From a virus: a stretch of DNA of 31,289 bases. The translations under genes were made by a program, and so were the position numbers. The stretch is from positions 1 to 31,289 of the IMG/VR virus record IMGVR_UViG_3300031758_000356; one strand, given 5' to 3'. The notes beneath the pieces are model-generated. The model was not told the DNA's origin and ran no database searches. It saw nothing but the letters and a program-made list of their open reading frames with translations. This document shows, in pieces, positions 1 to 6,283 of this stretch (position 1 is the first letter of the stretch; each line of letters opens with the position of its first letter).

Positions 1-204
1 ACGGACTTCGCTGACGAAACGTGGTCCAGCGCCTCTTTCACGGCGCGCGGGGCGATGATCTACAACAGCACCCCGGCTCACACCTACACGAACCCCTCGG
101 TCGTTATCCTTGACTTCGGCTCGGATAAGACGGCTTCGGCTGGCGATTTCACCGTCGTGTTCCCAACGGCGGACGCGAGCAACGCAATCATTCGCATTGC
201 GTGA
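1..204 (+). CDS. Phage virion structural protein, C-terminal fragment
   Basis: The reading frame is open from base 1 and ends at TGA 202-204, giving the last 67 residues of a protein whose start lies outside the window. The visible part is rich in beta-prone and small residues (for example GAMIYN, VVILDFG, then DFTVVFPTADASNAIIRIA at the end). I recognise this ending as one common in phage virion or tail-associated proteins, without an assigned biochemical function. It sits directly upstream of the repeat protein and tail fibre on the same strand, with only 6 bases between genes, which supports membership of the tail/appendage operon. Nothing can be said about the N-terminus. Confidence 0.75.
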   Translation, partial: TDFADETWSSASFTARGAMIYNSTPAHTYTNPSVVILDFGSDKTASAGDFTVVFPTADASNAIIRIA

Positions 205-210
205 TGAGCC

Positions 211-882
211 GTGACCGATGCTGTCGTAGCCTTTGAAGGATGGTCGCGTTCTGCCGGATGGGGTGAACTCCCGTTCGGTGAGGGCGCGGTCGTCATCGGG
301 CTTGCGACGGGCGAGATCGGAAGTGTCACCGTAGCGGGAGGGGCTTCGGCTTCAGTTACGGGTGTCGAGGCGACGGCGGCTGTCGGTACGGTCGCCGTCG
401 TTCTTTTTGCAAACGTCTCGGTTACGGGAGTTGAGGGCACAGGCGCTGTTGGAAGCGTCAATGTAGACATCGGCGGAGACGTTTCGGTTCAGGGTGTCGC
501 TGGTACTGGCGAGGTCGGAACCGTTTCGGCCATTGTCAGCGTGACAGCAGCTGTCAGCGGCGTTGCTGGTACGGGTGAGGTCGGCACGGCGGACGCGACG
601 GGCACTGCGGTCGTGGGTGTGACAGGTGTCGCCGGTACTGGCGGGGTGGGCACCGCCACGACATACTTTGTGATCTACGTCCCGGTGACTGGCGTCTCCG
701 CAACGGCGTCTGTTGGGTCGGTCACTGTCTTTACAACAACGAACGTCTTTGTTGCAGGCGTTTCTGCAACAGGTTATGTTGGACAGGTCCTTGTCTGGGG
801 ACAGATTATCCCCAACCAGAACCCGAGTTGGAACGGAATATCGCCCGCCCAGTCGCCAAACTGGACCGAGATTGCCGCTTAG
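211..882 (+). CDS. Repeat-containing phage structural protein (VTGVxxTGxVGxV repeats)
   Basis: This 223-residue protein begins with GTG at 211, the first start codon in frame after the upstream stop, with no strong ribosome binding site visible. After a Trp/Gly-rich N-terminus (about residues 9-30) it is built of roughly seven imperfect repeats of 22-30 residues with the core VTGV-x-x-T-G-x-VG-x-V. A Trp/Pro/Asn-rich tail follows (residues 195-223, including NQNPSW and QSPNW). Such short beta-strand-turn repeats are typical of elongated virion fibres or surface decorations. No enzymatic motif is seen. The same repeat core recurs at the C-terminus of the protein at 8152-8445. Function as an appendage protein is inferred from composition and from the tail fibre 9 bases downstream. 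Confidence 0.7.
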   Translation: MTDAVVAFEGWSRSAGWGELPFGEGAVVIGLATGEIGSVTVAGGASASVTGVEATAAVGTVAVVLFANVSVTGVEGTGAVGSVNVDIGGDVSVQGVAGTGEVGTVSAIVSVTAAVSGVAGTGEVGTADATGTAVVGVTGVAGTGGVGTATTYFVIYVPVTGVSATASVGSVTVFTTTNVFVAGVSATGYVGQVLVWGQIIPNQNPSWNGISPAQSPNWTEIAA

Positions 883-891
883 GAGACTTGA

Positions 892-2739
892 ATGTCCACG
901 TACTCGACAAACCTCAAGATTGAACTGATCGGCACGGGTGAGCAGTCCGGCACGTGGGGCGCGACGACCAACACGAACCTCGGCTCCCTTATCGAAGAAG
1001 CTATCGCTGGCTACGTGACGCAGGCCGTGACGGACGGGTCGCCAACCGTTCTGACGATTCCAAACGGAGCCTCCTCTAATGGCCGCAACTACGTCATCGA
1101 GCTCACCGGAGCTCTGACAGCAGCCCGCACCGTGGAGGTTCCTGCGGTTGATAAGCCCTACATCTTCTTTAACAACACGACTGGCGGTTTCGCCGTCACG
1201 GTTAAAGTCTCTGGTCAGACGGGCGTGGCGATTGCCAACGGCAAGAAGGCCATCGTCTATGCCAACAGCACGGATGTCATCGAGGTCGCCAACGCTCCTG
1301 TCACGGAGGCGGGAACGCAGACCCTGACAAACAAGACGCTTACCAGTCCGGTTCTGGTTACTCCTGCACTTGGAACCCCTGCTTCCGGTGTGCTGACCAA
1401 TGTCACGGGCTTGCCTCTGACCACGGGTGTGACGGGAACGCTGCCGGTCGCTAATGGCGGCACTGGCGCAACAACGCTGACGGCGAACAACGTGGTTCTG
1501 GGGAACGGCACCAGCGCACCATTGTTTGTGGCCCCCGGCACTTCTGGTAATGTGTTGTCTTCTGATGGCACAACTTGGACCTCTTCCGCCCCGACTGCGG
1601 GCGGTCTATCTTACATTTTCACCACTACTCCGGTGACGGCTACAAATAACCAAGGCGTGCTGGCTGACACCTCGGCGGGGGCTTTCACAGTAACTTTGCC
1701 CTCTACACCTACTACCGGCGCTCAGGTAGTAGTGGCTGACGCTGGAGGTGCTTGGGGCACGAACAACCTTACCGTCGCGCGCAACGGCTCCACCATCAGC
1801 GGGCTCGCAGAAAACTTGGTGTGCGACATCTCCGGCGCGAGCGTGCAGTTCGTCTATGACGGCACGACTTGGGAGATCTATGCTCAGGTCGGCGGGAATG
1901 GTGGTACAGCCGTTACATTAGATGGCGTCCAAACCCTTACAAATAAGACGCTAACTAGCCCGGTACTAACCACCCCCGCGCTTGGAACGCCTGCTTCCGG
2001 CGTGCTGACCAACGTGACAGGCCTTCCGCTGACGACGGGTGTGACAGGTACGCTTCCTATTGCTAACGGCGGCACAGGAAGCACGGCAACTCCTACTGCT
2101 GGTGGGGTTGTTTATGGTACGGGTACTGTGCAGGCGATCACAACTGCGGGCACTTCCGGTCAGGTTCTGCAAAGTAACGGTGCTTCGGCCCCTAGTTGGG
2201 CAACTCCAAGCACTGGCGCTCTTACGCTGCTTTCCACCGTCACCGCCTCCAATTCGGCAACGGTTGATGTTGAAACGACGTTTAGCAGCACTTACGATGC
2301 GTATTTAATAGTAGGTAGTGGGATTACGATTCAAACCGCGAATAGCACCTTGCAGCTGCGAATGAAGCTGGGCGGCGCTTATAACACTGCTGGTCCATAC
2401 AGCTATCGGTCTAGTAGGCTGCCAAGTAATACGGCTACGTATTCAGCCAGTTCAACTGAATCAGCCACTTCTATCCTTGTTGGGAACGCAACTTCCTTTG
2501 GCACGGGCTCGGCAAACAGTCTTGATTTTGTACTTTATACGTTTAATCCTGCAAGCACGGCCTTTAACAAGCATGTGATTTGGCAGGGGATCTGTCAGGA
2601 AGGTGTAAACATGACTTCATTTAGTGGCGCAGGAAACTGTTCTGCGGCAGTAACCGCGCTGACTGGTCTTCGTTTCTTTGCCTCTTCGGGCAATCTTGTT
2701 GCGGGCTCCTTCCGCCTCTACGGCATCGCCAATTCATAA
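892..2739 (+). CDS. Long tail fibre protein
   Basis: This 615-residue protein starts at ATG 892, seven bases after an AGGAG-like ribosome binding site overlapping the previous stop codon. Residues 1-135 form an N-terminal domain (ending near VIEVANAP) found in phage tail fibres, with the typical opening [19 protein letters not shown]. Two copies of a fibre repeat follow, at about residues 143-193 and 347-397, each with [29 protein letters not shown] and ANGGTG. Between them lies a domain with VLSSDGTTW and a beta-rich segment. The C-terminal ~150 residues (from about 460) form a separate beta-rich region, probably the receptor-contacting tip. The repeat architecture is well known from trimeric fibres; the role in host recognition is inferred. 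Confidence 0.9.
   Translation: MSTYSTNLKIELIGTGEQSGTWGATTNTNLGSLIEEAIAGYVTQAVTDGSPTVLTIPNGASSNGRNYVIELTGALTAARTVEVPAVDKPYIFFNNTTGGFAVTVKVSGQTGVAIANGKKAIVYANSTDVIEVANAPVTEAGTQTLTNKTLTSPVLVTPALGTPASGVLTNVTGLPLTTGVTGTLPVANGGTGATTLTANNVVLGNGTSAPLFVAPGTSGNVLSSDGTTWTSSAPTAGGLSYIFTTTPVTATNNQGVLADTSAGAFTVTLPSTPTTGAQVVVADAGGAWGTNNLTVARNGSTISGLAENLVCDISGASVQFVYDGTTWEIYAQVGGNGGTAVTLDGVQTLTNKTLTSPVLTTPALGTPASGVLTNVTGLPLTTGVTGTLPIANGGTGSTATPTAGGVVYGTGTVQAITTAGTSGQVLQSNGASAPSWATPSTGALTLLSTVTASNSATVDVETTFSSTYDAYLIVGSGITIQTANSTLQLRMKLGGAYNTAGPYSYRSSRLPSNTATYSASSTESATSILVGNATSFGTGSANSLDFVLYTFNPASTAFNKHVIWQGICQEGVNMTSFSGAGNCSAAVTALTGLRFFASSGNLVAGSFRLYGIANS
1320..1470 (+). repeat. Tail-fibre repeat, copy 1
   Basis: This stretch encodes the first copy of the ~50-residue fibre repeat ([10 protein letters not shown] ... 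[15 protein letters not shown] ... ANGGTG). The protein sequence is nearly identical to the copy at 1929-2079, while the DNA differs at many third codon positions, so the duplication is old or is kept by selection on the protein. Confidence 0.85.
1929..2079 (+). repeat. Tail-fibre repeat, copy 2
   Basis: Second copy of the ~50-residue fibre repeat, about 610 bases downstream of the first. It preserves [29 protein letters not shown] and TGTLP with mainly synonymous DNA differences. A related but shorter unit occurs again in the small gene at 3007-3267. Confidence 0.85.
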
Positions 2740-2748
2740 GGACGCACC

Positions 2749-3003
2749 ATGCCAAACTATCACGCAACATCAGAAGGCAACGTCCCATTTACCGCAGAGG
2801 AAGAAGCCTTGTGGGCAGCGGAGCAGGCTGCTCATGCCGAGAAACAGGCCGCGCTTGCCAAGATCGCATACCAAGTTCAACGCGCCGCAGCCTACCCGCC
2901 CATTGGCGACCAGCTCGATGCCTTATGGAAGGGCGGCGATGCTGCTGCCGAAATGCTCGTGCAGGTTCAGTCCGTCAAGGCTGCATACCCAAAGCCGGAG
3001 TAA
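2749..3003 (+). CDS. Small phage tail-associated protein (XkdW-like)
   Basis: The product has 84 residues and starts at ATG 2749, nine bases after the tail fibre stop, with a purine-rich AAGGA just upstream. The first 50 residues are charged and helical (AEEEALWAAEQAAHAEKQAAL). The second half has the segment YPPIGDQLDALWKGGD, which I recognise from small XkdW-like proteins encoded beside phage tail fibres. Its exact function is unknown; a chaperone or fibre-accessory role is only inferred from position. No membrane segment or catalytic motif is visible. Confidence 0.75.
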   Translation: MPNYHATSEGNVPFTAEEEALWAAEQAAHAEKQAALAKIAYQVQRAAAYPPIGDQLDALWKGGDAAAEMLVQVQSVKAAYPKPE

Positions 3004-3006
3004 CCA

Positions 3007-3267
3007 ATGTCAACGCTTTCTGGACTCATCACCCCGACTAATGTGCTCACGGCGACTGGTACAGCAACAGTAACGAATAAGACCATTGGTTTCTCAACCA
3101 ATACGTTTAGCGGGTCGCTTGCCGCAGCAAACGGTGGCACCGGGCTTACCGCTTCCGGTACTCTTGGAAATGTGTTGACCAGCGACGGAACGACTTGGGT
3201 AAGCTCTGCACCGGCAGGCGGCGTAACAACCGCGAAAGCGTACTTTTTCTCCGGCTTCGGCGGATAG
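3007..3267 (+). CDS. Short tail-fibre-like protein
   Basis: This 86-residue protein starts at ATG 3007, three bases after the previous stop. It carries a condensed version of the long-fibre sequence: TNKTI, then AANGGTGLTASGTLGNV, then LTSDGTTWVSSAPAGG, closely matching segments of the 615-residue fibre ([24 protein letters not shown]). It lacks the N-terminal attachment domain and the C-terminal tip and ends in a Phe/Gly-rich sequence (YFFSGFGG). It may be a minor fibre subunit that co-assembles with the long fibre, or a fragment left by fibre gene rearrangement. It has a proper start and stop and sits in a tight operon, so I regard it as a real gene. Confidence 0.7.
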   Translation: MSTLSGLITPTNVLTATGTATVTNKTIGFSTNTFSGSLAAANGGTGLTASGTLGNVLTSDGTTWVSSAPAGGVTTAKAYFFSGFGG

Positions 3268-3277
3268 GAGCTAGAAA

Positions 3278-3592
3278 ATGGCGTCAGGAACTCTTGGACA
3301 ATCTGCGCCTAGCGCAGTCACAAACACTACGGTCTACACGGTTCCGTCTGGAAAGACGGCGACGTTCAACGTGAACATCTGCAACAGAAGTTATGTGACG
3401 GGTATGCTCGTCAGGATTGCTGTTTGCGCTTCCAGCACACCAGCAAACTCAGAGTACATTGAGTACGATGTTCCGATTGATCCGAACTCAGCGATTGAGC
3501 GCACTGGTATTGTCGCTTCAGCCGGAAAACTGGTTGTTGTATACGCCAGCACTGCTGATGCCAGCGTCAACGTTTATGGCTTTGAGGAGTAA
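3278..3592 (+). CDS. Small virion structural protein
   Basis: This 104-residue beta-rich protein starts at ATG 3278 after an AGGAG site (3267-3271). Recognisable segments are TVYTVPSGKTATFNVNICN near residues 18-36 and EYDVPIDPNSAIERTGIV near 66-83. This layout resembles small jelly-roll-like virion proteins encoded next to fibre genes in marine and freshwater phages; I cannot assign a named family. There is no signal peptide or catalytic motif. The next gene begins five bases downstream, so these genes are probably translated from one message. Confidence 0.65.
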   Translation: MASGTLGQSAPSAVTNTTVYTVPSGKTATFNVNICNRSYVTGMLVRIAVCASSTPANSEYIEYDVPIDPNSAIERTGIVASAGKLVVVYASTADASVNVYGFEE

Positions 3593-3597
3593 CTAAA

Positions 3598-4488
3598 ATG
3601 GGGCGCAATGTTCTTCAGAGCAGCAAAGTAAGCCCTTCCGGTCCAATCACTAAGCCATTCGGGCGCGGGAATGTGCAGTTTTTCTACTCCACGACAACGT
3701 GGACTATTCCGACTGGCGTGACGGCTGTTCGCGTTCGTGTGTGGGGTGGCGGGGCTAATTATTATTATTTAGCAGGCGCTGGTAAAAATCCTGCCGCAAC
3801 TAGAGCTGGGGCAGGCGGTGGTTTTGCTATGAAAGTAGTAACCGGGTTGACGCCCGGTGGAACGGTCACAGTCACTGTTCCTGCAATAGTATCGACAAAT
3901 GGCGCCGCTGGTGGGACTTGCAGCTTTGGCGCTCACGTTTCTGCTACAGGCGGCTCTGCATCATCTTCTAGTTCTACTGGTGGGGCGGGTTCTAGCGGAG
4001 ATGTGAATTATACCGGAGGCGCAACAAACTCGGATAACACAATAGCTGGTGCCGGCGGCGGCGGAGTTGCTAACCTTTTCGGAGACGGTGGGGACGGCAG
4101 CGTATCTGGCTCTGGCACTTCGAACCGTGCAACGAACAAGGCCAGCGGCGGCGGCGGACAGTATGGTGCTGCGGCTCCAAACTCGTCTGGCGGTTCTAGT
4201 TTTTTTGCAAGGGGAGGAGTGCAACCAAATACCGCTTATTGTGTATTACCGGAGTCCGGCAACCTAACAGGAAGTCTTGACCTTATTGGTGTTGGCGGCG
4301 GTGGCGCAGGAATGGTTACTGCTGGTGTTGGACCTCAAAAAGGGATTAATGGCGGCGGGGGCGGTGGGAGTACCGGCTCTGCCCCCGGCTCTGGTGGGTT
4401 CCCCGGCGGCGGCTGCGGAAGTGGCTCTTCTGTCACACCGACTAACGCTGCAATGGGCGCGGCTGGTCTTGTAATTGTGGAGTGGTGA
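3598..4488 (+). CDS. Glycine-rich tail fibre/adhesin-like protein
   Basis: This 296-residue protein starts at ATG 3598. It opens with about 35 residues of linker, then a beta-strand module (FFYSTTTWTIPTGVTAVRVRVWGGG, residues 23-48 region) typical of phage glycine-rich tip domains. The remainder is dominated by glycine runs (GGGG blocks near 135-165, 225-235 and 252-285) and ends in MGAAGLVIVEW, a closing strand that pairs with the opening strand in this family. Such poly-glycine domains act as receptor-binding tips in T-even-like adhesins and related fibre proteins; that role here is inferred. No transmembrane segment is present. Confidence 0.8.
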   Translation: MGRNVLQSSKVSPSGPITKPFGRGNVQFFYSTTTWTIPTGVTAVRVRVWGGGANYYYLAGAGKNPAATRAGAGGGFAMKVVTGLTPGGTVTVTVPAIVSTNGAAGGTCSFGAHVSATGGSASSSSSTGGAGSSGDVNYTGGATNSDNTIAGAGGGGVANLFGDGGDGSVSGSGTSNRATNKASGGGGQYGAAAPNSSGGSSFFARGGVQPNTAYCVLPESGNLTGSLDLIGVGGGGAGMVTAGVGPQKGINGGGGGGSTGSAPGSGGFPGGGCGSGSSVTPTNAAMGAAGLVIVEW

Positions 4489-4489
4489 G

Positions 4490-4717
4490 ATGAAGTACGC
4501 TCGTCTCTTTGAAAACACGGTTGGTGAAGTCTTTGTTCCCCTAAGTGGAGTGGACATCTCTGAGTGCTTTACCGCTGAAGTGTGTCAGATGTTTTCCGTC
4601 ATTCCTGACAATGTTGAGGTCGGCTGGATTAAGCTGCCCGATGGCAGCTTCGTTGCTCCTCCTGACCCCGCTCCAGAGACGGGGCCAATTCCTGTGACTG
4701 ATCTTGGTGCCCAATGA
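4490..4717 (+). CDS. Small hypothetical phage tail-region protein
   Basis: I chose ATG 4490, giving 75 residues (beginning MKYARLFENTVGEVF), because it lies one base after the fibre stop; the longer TTG start at 4475 would overlap the fibre for no evident reason. The end carries VGWIKLPDGSFVAPPDP, a motif I know from small proteins next to phage fibres, sometimes as a C-terminal part of fibre chaperones. No enzymatic features are seen. Its stop overlaps the next start (ATGA at 4714-4717), so it is translationally coupled to the cupin gene. Confidence 0.6.
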   Translation: MKYARLFENTVGEVFVPLSGVDISECFTAEVCQMFSVIPDNVEVGWIKLPDGSFVAPPDPAPETGPIPVTDLGAQ

Positions 4718-5085
4718 CGGACAAGCCAGAAATCCTGCTTAGTTGCGTTTCCTCTGTCTATGTTCGCCAGATGACCTTTCACAAGGCTGGCGACATAGAG
4801 CAGGGACACGCGCATAAGTTTGACCATCAAACTCTCGTCGCGAAGGGTTCTGTGAAGATAACGACGAATGGGAAGGAGAGTGTGTTTTCTGCTCCCCATA
4901 TCGTTTTTATCCGCAAAGAGCAGGTGCATGAGCTTGTGGCAATGGAGGACAACACTGTTTGCTACTGCATCCATGCACTTCGTGATGGCGATGATGTCTG
5001 CGACATCATTCCGCCAGACGCAATTCCGTTTGGTGCCGGTTCTGAGGAAGCCTTCAAGAAGGCAGATAGCCTGCTGTTCTCATAA
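4714..5085 (+). CDS. Cupin-fold protein
   Basis: This 123-residue protein starts at ATG 4714 in an ATGA overlap with the previous gene. Residues 26-45 match cupin motif 1: a glycine, H32-x-H34, H38 four residues on, and G45. H72 in the sequence KEQVHEL lies where the motif 2 histidine is expected. These residues would form the metal site of a small beta-barrel. Known cupins include dioxygenases, isomerases and non-enzymatic binding proteins, so the reaction cannot be named. It is followed by a TusA-like protein (stop and start share one base, TAATG) and a second non-haem iron family protein, suggesting a joint task. Confidence is high for the fold, low for the activity. Confidence 0.75.
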   Translation: MTDKPEILLSCVSSVYVRQMTFHKAGDIEQGHAHKFDHQTLVAKGSVKITTNGKESVFSAPHIVFIRKEQVHELVAMEDNTVCYCIHALRDGDDVCDIIPPDAIPFGAGSEEAFKKADSLLFS

Positions 5086-5306
5086 TGCTGGAGATCGACT
5101 GCATAGGGCTTTGCTGCCCAGAGCCGATAATGATCGCGCACAAAGCTGTGCGGTCATTTGACGTTGGTCAGCATATAAAGGTTCTAGCAACTGATCCTCT
5201 TGCATGTGAGGATTTTAAGAGTTTCTGCAAATCTATGGGGCATGAGTTTATAGGAGCCTCAAAGAATGGAGAGGTTTTTGAAATAATTATCAAGAAGGTT
5301 CGATAG
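5085..5306 (+). CDS. TusA/SirA-like sulfur-carrier protein
   Basis: This 73-residue protein starts at ATG 5085, whose A is the last base of the upstream TAA. It has the hallmark of the TusA/SirA/YedF family: a short strand, then C11-P12-E13-P14 (in GLCCPEPIM), the CPxP motif whose cysteine carries persulfide sulfur in TusA. The rest follows the family pattern: VGQHIKVLATDPLACEDF, then FCKSMGHEF and a final strand. Length matches the family (about 70-85). In bacteria these proteins relay sulfur to tRNA thiolation, molybdenum cofactor synthesis or dissimilatory sulfur oxidation. The phage partner is unknown. Its place between a cupin and an oxygenase inside a tail operon is unusual. A redox or regulatory role is an alternative. 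Confidence 0.85.
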   Translation: MLEIDCIGLCCPEPIMIAHKAVRSFDVGQHIKVLATDPLACEDFKSFCKSMGHEFIGASKNGEVFEIIIKKVR

Positions 5307-5903
5307 ATGGTTTTCATCATAAGAAACTTCTTATCGACTGATGATATGCGCGAATTAAACACCTTTGTGGACGAAGGTGTAAAACTTGGGTGGCTTGGCC
5401 CCGGTATAGATCGAGGCAGGTTTAATTATTCTGGACGATATACGTCTAGGCTTTATGGAGACAATTTTGAATATCCTGAAATCGTAGGTGATGTTTATAA
5501 GAGGATAACAGATGCTTTATCACTGCACGATCTGAAAAAGAGCGTGCTTGGAGGCGGCAAAAACGGTGTTGTCGTTAGTTGCACATTCCACGGCGGCGAT
5601 GTGTATGAACACAAAGACCCAAAAGAGGAAAACGGCTTAGAAGTTTTGAGGTGCAACATAATGACAAGAAGCCCGACAGATGGCGGTGTCTTGTTTGTTG
5701 ACGGAAAGCAGGTTGATCTAGGAGAAGGCGATCTTCACTGCTACCTAGCGTCGAATGTAAAGCATTATGTCACACCTGTATCTGGGCCGATCTCAAGGGT
5801 TCTTTGGATGTTTGGGTATCAGGTAAGTCAGCAAGACTGGGATAGAAAACTTGCTAATGTGTTGGTAAAGTTGAAACAGACTGATAAAGGGCAACCGCAA
5901 TGA
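5307..5903 (+). CDS. 2-oxoglutarate/Fe(II)-dependent oxygenase-like protein
   Basis: This 198-residue protein begins at ATG 5307 immediately after the TusA-like stop (TAGATG). It shows the 2OG-Fe(II) oxygenase facial triad: H102-x-D104 (in VYEHKDP) and H153 (in NVKHYVTPV), with R164 eleven residues later as the expected 2-oxoglutarate carboxylate binder (PISRVLWMFGY). GDLHCYLASNVKH before the distal histidine is typical of the PKHD/prolyl-hydroxylase-like branch found in many phages. The enzyme would hydroxylate an amino-acid side chain or small molecule; the substrate is unknown. Co-translation with cupin and TusA-like proteins suggests modification of a virion or host protein. All key residues are present, so it looks active. 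Confidence 0.8.
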   Translation: MVFIIRNFLSTDDMRELNTFVDEGVKLGWLGPGIDRGRFNYSGRYTSRLYGDNFEYPEIVGDVYKRITDALSLHDLKKSVLGGGKNGVVVSCTFHGGDVYEHKDPKEENGLEVLRCNIMTRSPTDGGVLFVDGKQVDLGEGDLHCYLASNVKHYVTPVSGPISRVLWMFGYQVSQQDWDRKLANVLVKLKQTDKGQPQ

Positions 5904-6037
5904 CGCCGCACATAGACGACACAGTAAAGCACGTTGCTGATGCCGCCTCGGTCGTCACAGTCATCGGAACGCTGGCGGTCGATGAAATACTGGATCGCGG
6001 AAGAGGTGCCGACGTGCACGCGCCCTACTTCCAGTGA
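5900..6037 (+). CDS. Small holin-like N-terminal fragment (possible remnant)
   Basis: A 45-residue frame starts at ATG 5900 in an ATGA overlap with the oxygenase stop. Its first 27 residues (including IDDTVKHVADAASVV and TVIGTL) resemble the start of small phage holin-like membrane proteins, but the expected hydrophobic continuation is missing. After residue 25 it turns into a charged sequence (VDEILDRGRG) and stops at 6035-6037. I read it as a truncated or rearranged relative of the holin-like gene at 6085, though it could be an intact small protein of unknown function. The start context (overlap with the upstream stop) argues that it is translated. Confidence 0.45.
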   Translation: MTPHIDDTVKHVADAASVVTVIGTLAVDEILDRGRGADVHAPYFQ

Positions 6038-6083
6038 TACTTGGGAAATGCCCTCGTGGCCTACTTCGTATAAGGTGCCGTGA
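5982..6083 (+). CDS. Possible tiny protein overlapping the holin-like fragment
   Basis: A 33-codon frame (MKYWIAEEVPTC..., ending in SYKVP) begins inside the 5900-6037 frame in a different reading phase and ends at TGA 6081-6083, one base before the next ATG at 6085. The close abutment to the next start and the unusual Trp/Pro/Thr composition hint that it is a real small gene or the displaced end of a rearranged one. The ribosome binding site is weak (GGCGG upstream). No family is recognised. Confidence 0.3.
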   Translation: MKYWIAEEVPTCTRPTSSDTWEMPSWPTSYKVP

Positions 6084-6084
6084 C

Positions 6085-6273
6085 ATGAACGACACGCGGA
6101 CAGTTGTGGACGGAGCCATCGCCGCTGGAGCCATCACGCTCCCTTGGTGGGTAGTTCACCTGTCCGGGTGGGTGTCGTTCTTCACCGTCCTTGGCGGTTT
6201 GATTCTGGTGTGCTTCCGAATTATGCTTGCCTATCGTGAGTTAAAGTCGAAAGACCAGAAACAAGATCAATGA
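6085..6273 (+). CDS. Holin-like small membrane protein
   Basis: ATG 6085 gives 62 residues; an upstream GTG at 6034 is possible but would overlap other frames. Residues 7-50 are almost wholly hydrophobic (GAIAAGAITLPWWVVHLSGW, then VSFFTVLGGLILVCFRIMLA) and could form one long or two short membrane segments separated by the HLSGW turn. The protein ends in a strongly charged tail (REL-KSKDQKQDQ). Small size, hydrophobic hairpin and charged C-terminus are typical of holins, which time lysis by permeabilising the inner membrane. No endolysin gene is visible next to it, so the assignment rests on topology alone; another small phage membrane protein is possible. Confidence 0.6.
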   Translation: MNDTRTVVDGAIAAGAITLPWWVVHLSGWVSFFTVLGGLILVCFRIMLAYRELKSKDQKQDQ

Positions 6274-6283
6274 GGAACGGTGG

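Noticed and set aside
211-882. CRISPR-like or tandem DNA repeat array
   Set aside because: The periodicity exists at protein level only; the DNA units vary in length and sequence and there are no spacers.
1257-2084. Minus-strand frames opposite the tail-fibre repeats
   Set aside because: They repeat only because the fibre repeats do and have Val/Pro/Thr-rich shadow composition.
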